A program made the position numbers and the translations under genes. Shown here piece by piece: positions 1-8,410 of a DNA stretch of 39,610 nt. Source of the DNA: an uncultured Parabacteroides sp. (GTDB taxonomy: Bacteria > Bacteroidota > Bacteroidia > Bacteroidales > Tannerellaceae); assembly GCF_905196875.1 (NCBI RefSeq), contig NZ_CAJJWO010000049.1, positions 1 to 39,610 on the forward strand, given 5' to 3'. Each line of letters starts with the position of its first letter. Within the stretch, counting starts at the first letter, position 1. The notes under the pieces were generated by a model, which saw only the letters and a list, made by a program, of their open reading frames with translations, was not told the origin of the DNA and made no database searches.

Positions 1-251
1 ATTTCTGGTTCGCGGACTACACCCATTGTATCTATAGTAAAAGAAGCCGTCATACGACCTTCATACCATGAATCGGAGGGCGTATATTTCTAAACTTCAT
101 TGAATAAAAAATGGATAAGTTCTACTTCTCCTCCTGGAAATTCCGGCATTATTTGTGCATGGCTGCTGCTGAATGACAAAAGCATACCGATTAAGACCAA
201 TTTGCATCGATATACTATTTTATGATCGCTATAACTTCCTTTATTCCTCAT
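1..251 (-). pseudogene. TonB C-terminal-domain protein, N-terminal part, interrupted by an in-frame TAG
   Basis: Reading the minus strand from the ATG at 251 gives a short protein with a hydrophobic signal-like stretch (KLVLIGMLLSFSSSHAQ), then PEFPGGEVELIHFLFNEV and a TAG stop (codon 54, positions 90-92). The same frame continues without another stop to the window edge as KYTPSDSWYEGR and then SFTIDTMGVV. The PEFPGG opening and the later (K/I)KYP...GR...F.ID..G pattern are the usual signature of the TonB C-terminal domain found in many small Bacteroidetes periplasmic proteins. The stop therefore falls in the middle of a recognisable domain. I infer a recent nonsense mutation or decay; a sequencing error is possible. 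The rest of the gene lies outside the window. No convincing promoter was seen upstream. Confidence 0.6.
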
Positions 252-607
252 TGAGATAAGATTTTATAAGTATTAATCAGTTTTCTGATAAAATCCGTTG
301 TAACTAGTTGTTATTTAGTGTCTTCCAAAGATAATCTATTTGAAATTAACATGTAATTATTCCCCCTGAAAAAAAGACTGGTCTTTTGTAATCAAAAGTC
401 CCTTATTTTAAAGTCAAAAGTCTAGTCTTAACATTTGTAAAGTCATATGCTTTTTTCGGGAAGTATTTTATCAACGGATTGAGAAGGTGTAACAGGCTCT
501 GAAACGGCAGGATAAAGTATTCGTAAAGCAGGCAAAAGTTTATTTACTAAGTAAGCACTGGTCTGCTTATTGAGTAAGCATTCGTCTACTTAGTAAGTAG
601 ATTTCTT
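252..607. other. Non-coding region with several short palindromes and direct repeats
   Basis: This 356-bp AT-rich stretch between the broken TonB-domain gene and the end of the GNAT gene has no credible coding sequence. It contains an inverted repeat AAAAGAC-TG-GTCTTTT (372-387), three copies of AAAGTC within 30 bp (395-400, 410-415, 417-422), TAAGCA-ctggtc-TGCTTA (552-569) followed by another TAAGCA (575-580), and a 15-bp palindrome CTACTTAGTAAGTAG (586-600). None has the GC-rich stem plus T-run of a classical terminator. Operator sites or a decayed repeat element are both possible. Confidence 0.5.
586..600. repeat. Perfect 7+1+7 palindrome CTACTTAGTAAGTAG
   Basis: CTACTTA-G-TAAGTAG ends 7 bp before the stop codon of the GNAT gene. 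It follows two related TAAGCA/TGCTTA arms at 552-580, so the 49-bp block 552-600 is a cluster of overlapping inverted repeats. Its role is unknown. It lies downstream of both flanking minus-strand genes' relevant ends (3' of the GNAT gene), so it could act at an RNA 3' end or be the remains of a repeat. Confidence 0.5.
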
Positions 608-1117
608 TTACAAATCGTTTGCTATCTCCATCCGCATAATATAATCATTCATATAATATCCGTTACCAATATGGAAGTCGCGCGTCGTATGTTCATGGAA
701 GCCCATGTGCTTGTAGAAGCCGACGGCCGGATTCTCGCGATTCACATTCAGTTCGACAGTGAACGGCCCCGGATGGATCGTTTTCAGGTAAGCTACTCCC
801 TGTTCGATGATGAAACGTCCGATACCTGAACCGTGCAGGGTAGGGAGCGAATAGATTTTCTGGAACTCATACAGATCTTTTTCTACTGTCTCGATGGAGA
901 GGTAACCGGAGGGTTCGCCATCCTTGTAGATGATAAAGAATTCGTGATGAAGTTCATTCATCTGGTTAAGAATACTTTCCGGAGCATACATCATCTCGAA
1001 CATGTAGTCGAGCTGCTCGCGGGATAGAATAGAGCCATAAGTAGGCTCCCATATCTGAGATGCCAAGTTTCTGATTAACAGGACATCATCTGTTGTCGTT
1101 TTTCTAATTGAGAACAT
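608..1117 (-). CDS. GNAT-family N-acetyltransferase
   Basis: A 169-residue single-domain protein of the GCN5-related N-acetyltransferase family, expected to transfer an acetyl group from acetyl-CoA to an amine; the substrate cannot be told from sequence. The acetyl-CoA pyrophosphate loop is seen as LHGSGIGRFII (residues 94-104, the R/Q-x-x-G-x-G/A pattern), followed by motif B with NRENPAVGFYKHMGF (126-140). The N-terminus begins IRKTTTDDVLLIRNLA, the usual beta1-alpha1 opening of the fold. Length is typical and there is no signal peptide, so it is cytosolic. It stands alone, divergent from the V-ATPase operon with 158 bp between start codons. The overall pattern resembles YkkB/PaiA-like acetyltransferases, but I do not assign a name. 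Confidence 0.9.
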   Translation of the reverse strand: MFSIRKTTTDDVLLIRNLASQIWEPTYGSILSREQLDYMFEMMYAPESILNQMNELHHEFFIIYKDGEPSGYLSIETVEKDLYEFQKIYSLPTLHGSGIGRFIIEQGVAYLKTIHPGPFTVELNVNRENPAVGFYKHMGFHEHTTRDFHIGNGYYMNDYIMRMEIANDL

Positions 1118-1218
1118 ATTATGCGAATTTTAGACGAGCAAAATTAAAAATTAATTTATAGCGTTTTATTTTTTAGCTTGATTTTACATTTATTTCAATG
1201 TTTATTCACAGAAAAGAA

Positions 1219-1226
1219 TAACTTTG
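1219..1226 (+). promoter_or_regulatory. Bacteroidetes-type -7 element TAACTTTG for the V-ATPase operon
   Basis: TAACTTTG fits the Bacteroidetes primary-sigma -7 consensus TAnnTTTG and lies 50 bp before the first ATG of the V-ATPase operon, in the divergent intergenic region. No clear -33 TTTG is seen about 20 bp upstream, so the assignment rests on the -7 match and position. Confidence 0.5.
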
Positions 1227-1275
1227 TAGGCGTTTAATATTAGGGAAAAATACAATTTAATAAATATATATAGAA

Positions 1276-1866
1276 ATGGATACAAAGATTCAGGAACTGA
1301 CCGACAAGATCTACAAAGAAGGAGTAGAGAAGGGGAACGAAGAAGCTGGACGGATCATTGCCGATGCGAATGCTCAGAAACAAGTGATTGTTAGCGAGGC
1401 GGAAGCGGAAGCAAAACGTATTGTTGCAGCAGCACAAAAACAAGCTGCCGAGCTGAAAAAGAATACAGAAGCCGAACTGAAGTTATTCGCTACCCAGGCT
1501 GTAGAAGCGCTGAAGAGCGAAGTGGTAAACCTTATAACCGGAAAGATTACTTCCTCGAATGTGAAAGCGATCGTTTCTGACACTGCATTTATGCAGAAGG
1601 TGATCCTTGAAATGGCTAAGGAATGGGCTAAGAAAGAAGCGATCACTATCCAGACAGCCGATGCGGATGCATTAACCAAATATTTTGAAGCAAATGCCAA
1701 ATCGTTGCTCGACGGTGGCGTGAAAATAGAAAAAGTAAGCGGAAAGAAAGCCGATTTTACCATTGTTCCTGCCGACGGATCCTATAAAGTAAGCTTCGGG
1801 GAAGACGAGTTTGTTGCATTCTTTAAAGAATTCCTGCGTCCCGGGCTGGTAGAAATGTTGTTCTGA
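1276..1866 (+). CDS. atpE: V/A-type ATPase subunit E (peripheral stalk)
   Basis: A 196-residue peripheral-stalk subunit that links the catalytic A3B3 head to the membrane sector. The first ~75 residues are charged, heptad-like and Ala/Glu/Lys-rich (ADANAQKQVIVSEAEAEAKR), predicting the long N-terminal helix that normally forms a coiled coil with subunit G/H. The rest forms the globular C-terminal domain ending in a typical FFKEFLRPGLVEML tail. It is the first gene of the operon E-DUF2764-A-B-D-I-K, and the next start codon is 1 nt after its stop, indicating tight co-translation. No gene for its usual G/H partner is in the window. V-ATPase naming is used; it is unrelated to F-type AtpE. Confidence 0.88.
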   Translation: MDTKIQELTDKIYKEGVEKGNEEAGRIIADANAQKQVIVSEAEAEAKRIVAAAQKQAAELKKNTEAELKLFATQAVEALKSEVVNLITGKITSSNVKAIVSDTAFMQKVILEMAKEWAKKEAITIQTADADALTKYFEANAKSLLDGGVKIEKVSGKKADFTIVPADGSYKVSFGEDEFVAFFKEFLRPGLVEMLF

Positions 1867-1867
1867 T

Positions 1868-2737
1868 ATGAGTAAATACTACTGTCTGATTGCCGGACTC
1901 CCTAATATATCATTGGATGATAGTAAGCTGACCTATTCCGTTTCTGAATTCAGAAAGGAGTTGGACGGCATTCTTACGTCCCGTGATAAGAAGCTGGTAG
2001 ACTTGTTTTTCCTCAAATTCGATAATAAGAACCTGCTTAGTTTCTCACAGCGTCCGGACAGTGACCCGGATGAAAAGGGAAGTATAACATACGACGAGTA
2101 CAAAAGTCTGTTCGATGCTTTGAAGGATGGCGAGAAGCCGCCTAAGAACAAACAGATTCCTCCTTATTTCATAGAGTTCTTCAAACAGTATCTGGATAGC
2201 CAGAAGAAAGAGGAAAAGCAAACGATCTCCTGGGAAGACCGTCTGGCAGCTCTTTATTACGACTATGCGATGAAATGCAGCAACGGTTTCATCCGTAACT
2301 GGTTTGAACTGAACCTCAATATCAATAACATGCTGACTGCCATAACCTGCCGCAAGTATGGATTTGATAAAGCAGAATATATAGTGGGAAACAACGAGGT
2401 AGCCGAGGCTATCCGTACTTCCAATGCCCGTGATTTCGGACTGGGAGATACGGTAGACTATCTGCCCGATCTGCAACGCATTGCCGAAGATCCCGACCTG
2501 ATGACCCGCGAAAAGAAAGTGGATTTGCTGAAATGGAAATGGCTGGACGATAATACGTTCTTCAAGACTTTCGATATCGAAAGTGTGTTCGCCTACTTGC
2601 TGAAACTGGAAATGATCGAACGCTGGGTTACTCTGGATAGGGTGACAGGAGAGAAGACTTTCCGTGAAATAGTAGGGGCGATGAAGAAGGGAAGTGATAA
2701 TGCGTTGGAAGAATTTAAAAGAAACAATAATAAATAA
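1868..2737 (+). CDS. DUF2764-like protein of the V-ATPase operon
   Basis: A 289-residue soluble protein with no signal peptide or membrane segment. It begins MSKYYCLIAGLPNISLDD and continues as a charged, mostly helical protein. From memory it matches the DUF2764 family, which occupies this same slot between E and A in the V-ATPase operons of Bacteroidetes, chlamydiae and spirochaetes. The gene sits 1 nt after atpE and 2 nt before atpA, so it is almost certainly expressed with them. Because the operon has no recognisable subunit C (the AC39/d-type collar protein joining rotor and K-ring), this protein is a plausible functional substitute. That is an inference from position only; I see no sequence motif that proves it. 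Confidence 0.75.
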   Translation: MSKYYCLIAGLPNISLDDSKLTYSVSEFRKELDGILTSRDKKLVDLFFLKFDNKNLLSFSQRPDSDPDEKGSITYDEYKSLFDALKDGEKPPKNKQIPPYFIEFFKQYLDSQKKEEKQTISWEDRLAALYYDYAMKCSNGFIRNWFELNLNINNMLTAITCRKYGFDKAEYIVGNNEVAEAIRTSNARDFGLGDTVDYLPDLQRIAEDPDLMTREKKVDLLKWKWLDDNTFFKTFDIESVFAYLLKLEMIERWVTLDRVTGEKTFREIVGAMKKGSDNALEEFKRNNNK

Positions 2738-2739
2738 TT

Positions 2740-4497
2740 ATGGCTACGAAAGGAATTGTTAGAGGAATCGTATCCAACCTGGTAACCGTTGAGGTGGATG
2801 GGCCGGTTTCTCAAAATGAAATCTGTTACATTTCCGTAGGAGGCGTAAAGCTGATGGCGGAGGTTATTAAAGTAATAGGGAAAGATGCCTTTGTACAGGT
2901 ATTTGAAAGTACACGTGGGATGCGTGTAGGTGACGAAGCCGAGTTTGAAGGGCACATGCTTGAAGTAACATTGGGGCCGGGTATGCTGTCGCGTAACTAC
3001 GACGGTTTGCAGAATGACCTGGATAAAATGGACGGTGTGTTCCTGAAACGTGGTGAATATACATTTGCACTCGATAACGATAAATTGTGGGATTACAAGC
3101 CGCTGGCGAAAGTGGGCGATAAAGTTACTGCCGGTGATTGGTTGGGTGAAGTGGATGAAAACTTCCAGCCTCACAAGATCATGGTCCCTTTCACGTTTAA
3201 AGGCACTTATACTGTAAAGAGCCTGGTGGAAGCCGGACAATATACCATCAACCAGACAATCGCCGTATTGACAGACGAAGATGGTAAGGATATCGATATT
3301 AATATGATACAGCGCTGGCCGGTAAAGAGAGCCATCACTTGTTATAAAGAAAAACCGCGTCCATACAAATTGCTGGAAACGGGCGTTCGTACAATCGATA
3401 CCGTAAACCCGATCGTTGAAGGCGGTACAGGATTTATCCCCGGCCCGTTCGGTACAGGTAAGACAGTGCTTCAGCACGCTATCTCCAAACAGGCGGAAGC
3501 CGATATCGTGATCATCGCTGCCTGCGGTGAACGTGCGAATGAGGTTGTGGAAATCTTTACCGAGTTCCCCGAACTGATCGACCCGCATACAGGACGTAAA
3601 TTGATGGAACGTACCATCATTATCGCCAATACTTCAAACATGCCTGTGGCAGCCCGTGAAGCATCCGTATACACAGCGATGACTCTGGCTGAATATTATC
3701 GTAGCATGGGACTGAAGGTGTTGTTGATGGCGGACTCTACTTCCCGTTGGGCACAGGCTTTACGTGAGATGTCTAACCGTCTGGAAGAACTTCCGGGACC
3801 CGATGCATTCCCGATGGACTTGTCTGCGATCGTGGCTAACTTCTATGCCCGTGCAGGTTTCGTTCATTTGAATAATGGGGCGACAGGTTCGGTAACCTTT
3901 ATCGGTACGGTATCGCCCGCCGGTGGTAACCTGAAAGAACCGGTGACGGAAAATACGAAGAAGGTAGCCCGTTGTTTCTATGCTTTGGAGCAGGAGCGTG
4001 CCGACCGTAAACGTTATCCGGCCGTAAACCCGATCGACAGTTATTCGAAATATCTGGAATATCCAGAATTTCAGGAATATATCGCCAAACATATCTCTCC
4101 GGAATGGATCGACAAGGTAAATGAAATCAAAACCCGTATGTTGCGTGGTAAGGAAATCGCCGAACAGATCAACATCCTGGGTGACGACGGTGTACCTGTA
4201 GAATATCATGTTACTTTCTGGAAATCGGAATTGATCGACTTCGTGATCTTGCAACAGGATGCGTTCGATGCGATCGATGCCGTGACACCGCTGGCCCGTC
4301 AGGAATTTATGCTGGACAAGGTGGTGAAGATCTGTCATGCGGAATTCCGTTTCGACACCTTCCTTGAAGTAATGGAATATTTCAAACAGCTGATCAACAT
4401 CTTCAAGCAGATGAACTATTCCGAATACGAAAGCGATCAGTTTAAGAAGTTCAACGATCAACTCGACGCCCTGCTTGCAGAGCGCATGGAAAAATAA
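2740..4497 (+). CDS. atpA: V/A-type ATPase catalytic subunit A
   Basis: The 585-residue catalytic subunit, which binds and hydrolyses (or makes) ATP at the A/B interface. The Walker A loop GPFGTGKT is at residues 235-242, followed by IIAACGERANEVVE, the conserved V/A-type A-subunit segment with the glutamate of the active site region. Later motifs include MADSTSRWAQALREMS and the YPAVNPIDSYSKY segment. The extra non-homologous region between the N-terminal barrel and the nucleotide-binding domain, which separates A subunits from F-type beta subunits, is present (about 110-200). Length is normal. Start ATG follows the upstream stop by 2 nt. The product is cytosolic, assembled as three copies in the A3B3 head. 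Confidence 0.97.
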   Translation: MATKGIVRGIVSNLVTVEVDGPVSQNEICYISVGGVKLMAEVIKVIGKDAFVQVFESTRGMRVGDEAEFEGHMLEVTLGPGMLSRNYDGLQNDLDKMDGVFLKRGEYTFALDNDKLWDYKPLAKVGDKVTAGDWLGEVDENFQPHKIMVPFTFKGTYTVKSLVEAGQYTINQTIAVLTDEDGKDIDINMIQRWPVKRAITCYKEKPRPYKLLETGVRTIDTVNPIVEGGTGFIPGPFGTGKTVLQHAISKQAEADIVIIAACGERANEVVEIFTEFPELIDPHTGRKLMERTIIIANTSNMPVAAREASVYTAMTLAEYYRSMGLKVLLMADSTSRWAQALREMSNRLEELPGPDAFPMDLSAIVANFYARAGFVHLNNGATGSVTFIGTVSPAGGNLKEPVTENTKKVARCFYALEQERADRKRYPAVNPIDSYSKYLEYPEFQEYIAKHISPEWIDKVNEIKTRMLRGKEIAEQINILGDDGVPVEYHVTFWKSELIDFVILQQDAFDAIDAVTPLARQEFMLDKVVKICHAEFRFDTFLEVMEYFKQLINIFKQMNYSEYESDQFKKFNDQLDALLAERMEK

Positions 4498-4505
4498 CAG
4501 AACGT

Positions 4506-5825
4506 ATGGCAACAAAAGCATTTCAAAAAATATATACGAAAATTACCCAGATTACGAAAGCTACCTGTTCGCTGAAAGCAACGGGAGTAGGGTATGACGA
4601 GCTGGCTTCCGTAGACGGCAAGCTGGCACAGGTGGTAAAGATCATCGGTGACGAGGTTACGTTGCAGGTGTTCTCCGGTACGGAAGGTATCCGTACGAAT
4701 GCCGAAGTGGTGTTCATGGGCAAGGCTCCTACGCTGAAAGTAGGTGACCAGTTGGCCGGACGTTTCTTCAATGCGTATGGCGACCCGATCGATGGCGGTC
4801 CTATCCCGGAAGGAACGGAAGTGGAGATCGGCGGTCCCTCTGTAAATCCGGTTCGTCGTAAACAGCCGTCAGAATTGATCGCTACGGGTATTGCCGGTAT
4901 CGACTTGAACAATACGCTGGTAACCGGGCAGAAGATCCCGTTCTTTGCCGACCCCGATCAGCCGTTCAACCAGGTTATGGCGATGGTGGCCCTGCGTGCC
5001 CAATCGGATAAGATCATCCTGGGTGGTATGGGTATGACCAACGACGATTACCTGTTCTTTAAAAATACATTTAGCAACGCCGGTGCACTCGACCGTATCG
5101 TTAGTTTTATCAATACAACCGAAGACCCGTCTGTAGAACGTATCCTTATCCCGGATATGGCGCTTTGTGCGGCTGAATACTTCGCCGTACAGAAGAATGA
5201 AAAGGTGCTGGTGTTGTTGACCGACATGACCAACTACGCGGATGCCTTGGCGATCGTATCGAACCGTATGGACCAGATCCCGTCGAAAGACTCTATGCCG
5301 GGTTCACTTTATTCCGATTTGGCAAAGATCTACGAAAAGGCGGTACAGTTCCCGGCAGGTGGTTCCATTACCATTATTGCGGTAACGACTTTATCCGGCG
5401 GCGATATCACACACGCCGTGCCTGATAATACCGGTTATATCACCGAAGGTCAGTTGTATCTGCGCCGTGATAGTGATGTCGGTAAAGTAATCGTCGACCC
5501 GTTCCGAAGCTTGTCACGTTTGAAACAGTTGGTAACAGGAAAGAAGACACGCGAAGATCACCCGCAGGTGATGAATGCAGCCGTTCGTCTGTATGCCGAT
5601 GCTGCCAATGCAAAGACCAAGATGGAAAATGGTTTCGACCTGACGGACTACGACAACCGTACGCTTTCTTTTGCAAAGGATTATTCGGAAAAGCTGCTGG
5701 CTATCGACGTAAACCTCGACACAACCGAAATGCTCGACGTGGCATGGGGCTTGTTCGGCGAATACTTCAAACCGGCGGAAGTGAATATCAAGCAGGAGCT
5801 AGTCGATAAATACTGGAAGAAATGA
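4506..5825 (+). CDS. atpB: V/A-type ATPase subunit B (regulatory nucleotide-binding)
   Basis: The 439-residue non-catalytic head subunit that alternates with A. It shows the family pattern: FSGTEGIRT near residue 58, GRFFNAYGDPIDGGP (about 87-101), then a core lacking a proper P-loop where F-type subunits carry GxxxxGKT, as expected for subunit B. ADPDQPFNQVMA, LTDMTNYADALA and the arginine-containing YSDLAKIYEKA region are also present. It starts 8 nt after the atpA stop. Downstream, a 91-nt gap with a strong AT-rich inverted repeat separates it from atpD, the only long gap in an otherwise compact operon. It is cytosolic. Confidence 0.96.
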   Translation: MATKAFQKIYTKITQITKATCSLKATGVGYDELASVDGKLAQVVKIIGDEVTLQVFSGTEGIRTNAEVVFMGKAPTLKVGDQLAGRFFNAYGDPIDGGPIPEGTEVEIGGPSVNPVRRKQPSELIATGIAGIDLNNTLVTGQKIPFFADPDQPFNQVMAMVALRAQSDKIILGGMGMTNDDYLFFKNTFSNAGALDRIVSFINTTEDPSVERILIPDMALCAAEYFAVQKNEKVLVLLTDMTNYADALAIVSNRMDQIPSKDSMPGSLYSDLAKIYEKAVQFPAGGSITIIAVTTLSGGDITHAVPDNTGYITEGQLYLRRDSDVGKVIVDPFRSLSRLKQLVTGKKTREDHPQVMNAAVRLYADAANAKTKMENGFDLTDYDNRTLSFAKDYSEKLLAIDVNLDTTEMLDVAWGLFGEYFKPAEVNIKQELVDKYWKK

Positions 5826-5827
5826 AT

Positions 5828-5894
5828 AATTAATAATGAATAATTAATAATTGGTGATGGATGATATCTCCCCGATCATTATTCATTATTAATT
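5828..5894. repeat. 17-bp perfect inverted repeat between atpB and atpD
   Basis: AATTAATAATGAATAAT (5828-5844) is exactly complementary to 5878-5894, separated by 33 nt. The arms are almost pure A/T, and the second is not followed by a long T-run, so it is not a standard terminator. It fills the only sizeable gap inside the V-ATPase operon. A transcript hairpin could affect mRNA processing or stability between the head genes and the D-I-K genes. Confidence 0.75.
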
Positions 5895-5916
5895 CTTAAT
5901 TATTAATTGTAAAAGT

Positions 5917-6540
5917 ATGGCAATAAAGTTTCAATATAATAAAACCTCTCTTCAGCAATTGGAAAAGCAGCTGAAGATGCGCGAGCGTTCCCTGCCTACG
6001 ATTAAAAGCAAGGAGAGTGCGCTGCGTATCGAAGTGAAGCGGACCAAGGATGAAGTGACAAAATTGGAACTTCAGCTGGAAAAAGAGATTCAGAGCTACG
6101 AGAACATGGTGGCTTTGTGGAACGAGTTCTCTCCCGAACTGATTGCAGTGAAGGATGTGACACTCTCTACGAAGAAGATTGCTGGTGTGATCGTTCCTGT
6201 ATTGGACGAAATTCAGTTTGAGATCGGACATTACAGTCTCTTTAATTCCCCTGCCTGGTTTACCGATGGTGTCGAGCTATTGAAGAAGCTGGCGCGTACC
6301 GGGATAGAAGCCGAGTTTTCAGGAATGAAGCTGGAGTTATTGGAGCATGCCAGGAAGAAGACCACTCAAAAGGTGAACCTGTTTGAGAAGGTACAGATCC
6401 CCGGCTATAAAGATGCGATCCGTAAGGTGAAACGATTTATGGAAGACGAAGAAAGTCTTTCCAAGTCGTCACAGAAGATCATGCGGGCTAACCAGGAAAA
6501 GCGTAAAGCAAAAGAACAAAAAGAGGAGGCTGGCGTATGA
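5917..6540 (+). CDS. atpD: V/A-type ATPase subunit D (central rotor stalk)
   Basis: A 207-residue central stalk protein that turns inside the A3B3 head. Both ends are long amphipathic helices (N-terminal KTSLQQLEKQLKMRERSLP; C-terminal EDEESLSKSSQKIMRANQEKRKAKEQKEE), which pack as the antiparallel coiled-coil shaft; the start FQYNKTSLQQL and the segment LPTIKSKESALRIE are typical for the family. The stop overlaps the start of atpI by ATGA. Subunit F, which normally clamps the foot of D, has no gene in the operon. It is soluble, with one copy expected per enzyme. Confidence 0.92.
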   Translation: MAIKFQYNKTSLQQLEKQLKMRERSLPTIKSKESALRIEVKRTKDEVTKLELQLEKEIQSYENMVALWNEFSPELIAVKDVTLSTKKIAGVIVPVLDEIQFEIGHYSLFNSPAWFTDGVELLKKLARTGIEAEFSGMKLELLEHARKKTTQKVNLFEKVQIPGYKDAIRKVKRFMEDEESLSKSSQKIMRANQEKRKAKEQKEEAGV

Positions 6541-8357
6541 TAGTAAAGATGAGTAAATATGCCTTTATGGTATATCATAGAGAATATGATTCGTTCCTGA
6601 CACAGTTGCGCGAACTAGGTGTCGTACATGTGAAAGAGGGTAAGTCTATTCTTGATAATGCAGAACTTCAGGATATCCTGGCTATACGTAAGCGTGTCAA
6701 CTTGTTAATGCGTTTTTTCAAGAATCTCAATTCTGGAACGAAAGACCTTCAGTTGGCTCCGGCACGTGAACTGGATAAGAAAGCGGGAATAAAATTATTA
6801 CAGAAGATAGAGGAGTTGCAGGATAAGAAAGTGCAGCTTCAATCTGTTAGGGCATCTCTTGAAAAGGATATTGCTTATATGGAGATCTGGGGTGATTTTA
6901 GCTGGACTAATTTCAACCGTCTGAAGAAGGCCGGATATGATATCACATTCTGGACTTGTCCGACGGCTAAATATGAACCAAAATGGGGTGATGAGTACAA
7001 TGCTGTATTGATCAACAACTTCCAGTCGGTCACTTATTTCCTTACTATAACGAAAGTCGGTACGACGATCGACATAGATGCGGAACGTCCGAAGATGCCG
7101 GACAGAGGTTTGCAGAAACTGAATGCACGTCTCGACCTGTTGAAGCAGGAAATGAAGGCATTGGATGCTGAAATGAAAAAGCTGGCTGTGTCTGACTATA
7201 ATACGCTCGATTTGTTTGACAAGAATTTACAGAACGAGTTCAATCTGTCGAATGTGCTTGTTCAGACGGATCGTCAGGCTGGCGATAAGCTGATGTTGCT
7301 GGAAGGTTGGGTGCCTACGGAGAAGGTGGAGGCGATGGAGGAAACGCTTGAAAAGGAAGGTTACTTCTATCAGCCATTGGAAATAGAAGAGGGAGATAAA
7401 GTGCCTATTCTGCTAAAGAATGGGAAGTTCGCCAAGTTGTATGAACCAATCACACGGATGTTCTCTTTGCCAAACTATGGCGAGTTCGATCCGACACCGT
7501 TCTTTGCTCCGTTCTTTATGTTGTTCTTCGGACTTTGTTTCGGGGATGGCGGATACGGATTACTCGTGATGATCGCTTGTACGATCCTGAAACGGAAAGT
7601 CAATCCGGACTTCAAACCATTCCTGAGTCTGTTCCAGTATCTCGGATTGGCGGCGCTGATCGTCGGTACGTGTACAGGTTCGTTCTTCGGTATCGCTTTG
7701 GTCGATATACCTGCTTTCGCATCGGTGAAAGATTACTTCGTTTCGAGCGATAATCTGATGACGTTCTCGATCATAATCGGATTGGTACAGATCCTGTTCG
7801 GAAAGACGATCGCTGCACTGAAGACCATGTCGCAGAAAGGCAAAAAATATGGTATTGCACCGCTGGCATGGGTATTCATTATCTTGGCATTATCTCTTGT
7901 CTTCGGTTTGCCGATGCTGGATGTACAGTTGCCGGAGGTGGTGAAAAATGTCTTCCTGGTGATAGCCGGACTGGGATTGCTGGTAGCTTTCCTTTACAAT
8001 ACGCCGGGTAAGAATATCTTCCTGAACTTCGGTACAGGTCTGTGGAATACCTATAATATGGCTTCCGGACTGCTGGGGGATACATTATCTTATATCCGTC
8101 TGTTCGCTATCGGTCTGACCGGTGCGATCCTAGGTGGTGTATTCAACTCGCTGGCAGTGGATATGACGGAAGGTATGAACATCGTATTGCGTGTGATCTG
8201 CATGTTGCTGATCCTGCTGGTCGGTCATTCGATCAACATTGGTCTGTGTACCATCAGTTCGCTGGTTCACCCGCTTCGTCTGATCTTTGTAGAGTATTAC
8301 AAGAATGCAGAGTTCGAAGGTGGCGGTAAGTCGTACGAACCTTTTAAGAAAGCATAA
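6537..8357 (+). CDS. atpI: V/A-type ATPase subunit I (membrane stator, a-subunit type)
   Basis: A 606-residue stator subunit that carries the ion half-channels next to the K-ring. The N-terminal half (about 1-315) is soluble and partly coiled coil (KKAGIKLLQKIEELQDKKVQL; LQKLNARLDLLKQEMKALDAEMKK). The C-terminal half (about 330-590) holds seven to eight hydrophobic segments, starting at TPFFAPFFMLFFGLCFGDGGYG and including LLGDTLSYIRLFAIGLTGAIL, the conserved helix that contains the essential arginine (YIRLFA), and a late helix VGHSINIGLCTISSLVHPLRLIF. The start overlaps the atpD stop by 4 nt; the first of two close methionines (MIVKM) is chosen because MIVKM-type starts are usual in the family. 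Confidence 0.95.
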   Translation: MIVKMSKYAFMVYHREYDSFLTQLRELGVVHVKEGKSILDNAELQDILAIRKRVNLLMRFFKNLNSGTKDLQLAPARELDKKAGIKLLQKIEELQDKKVQLQSVRASLEKDIAYMEIWGDFSWTNFNRLKKAGYDITFWTCPTAKYEPKWGDEYNAVLINNFQSVTYFLTITKVGTTIDIDAERPKMPDRGLQKLNARLDLLKQEMKALDAEMKKLAVSDYNTLDLFDKNLQNEFNLSNVLVQTDRQAGDKLMLLEGWVPTEKVEAMEETLEKEGYFYQPLEIEEGDKVPILLKNGKFAKLYEPITRMFSLPNYGEFDPTPFFAPFFMLFFGLCFGDGGYGLLVMIACTILKRKVNPDFKPFLSLFQYLGLAALIVGTCTGSFFGIALVDIPAFASVKDYFVSSDNLMTFSIIIGLVQILFGKTIAALKTMSQKGKKYGIAPLAWVFIILALSLVFGLPMLDVQLPEVVKNVFLVIAGLGLLVAFLYNTPGKNIFLNFGTGLWNTYNMASGLLGDTLSYIRLFAIGLTGAILGGVFNSLAVDMTEGMNIVLRVICMLLILLVGHSINIGLCTISSLVHPLRLIFVEYYKNAEFEGGGKSYEPFKKA

Positions 8358-8410
8358 ACAAAGCGTGATTTAAATAATAACAAAAAATAATTAAACAAAC
8401 AAATTTCATT

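Noticed and set aside
540..600. CRISPR-like repeat array
   Set aside because: The repeated units are about 20 bp, imperfect and palindromic, without spacers of constant length and without cas genes.
2593..3588. Long minus-strand open frame (331 codons) opposite the DUF2764 and atpA genes
   Set aside because: It lies antisense to well-conserved ATPase genes, shows no domain or signal, and has the Cys/His/Phe-rich make-up of a reverse-frame shadow.
3760..4521. Minus-strand open frame (253 codons) opposite atpA
   Set aside because: Antisense shadow of subunit A with no recognisable motif and no ribosome-binding context.
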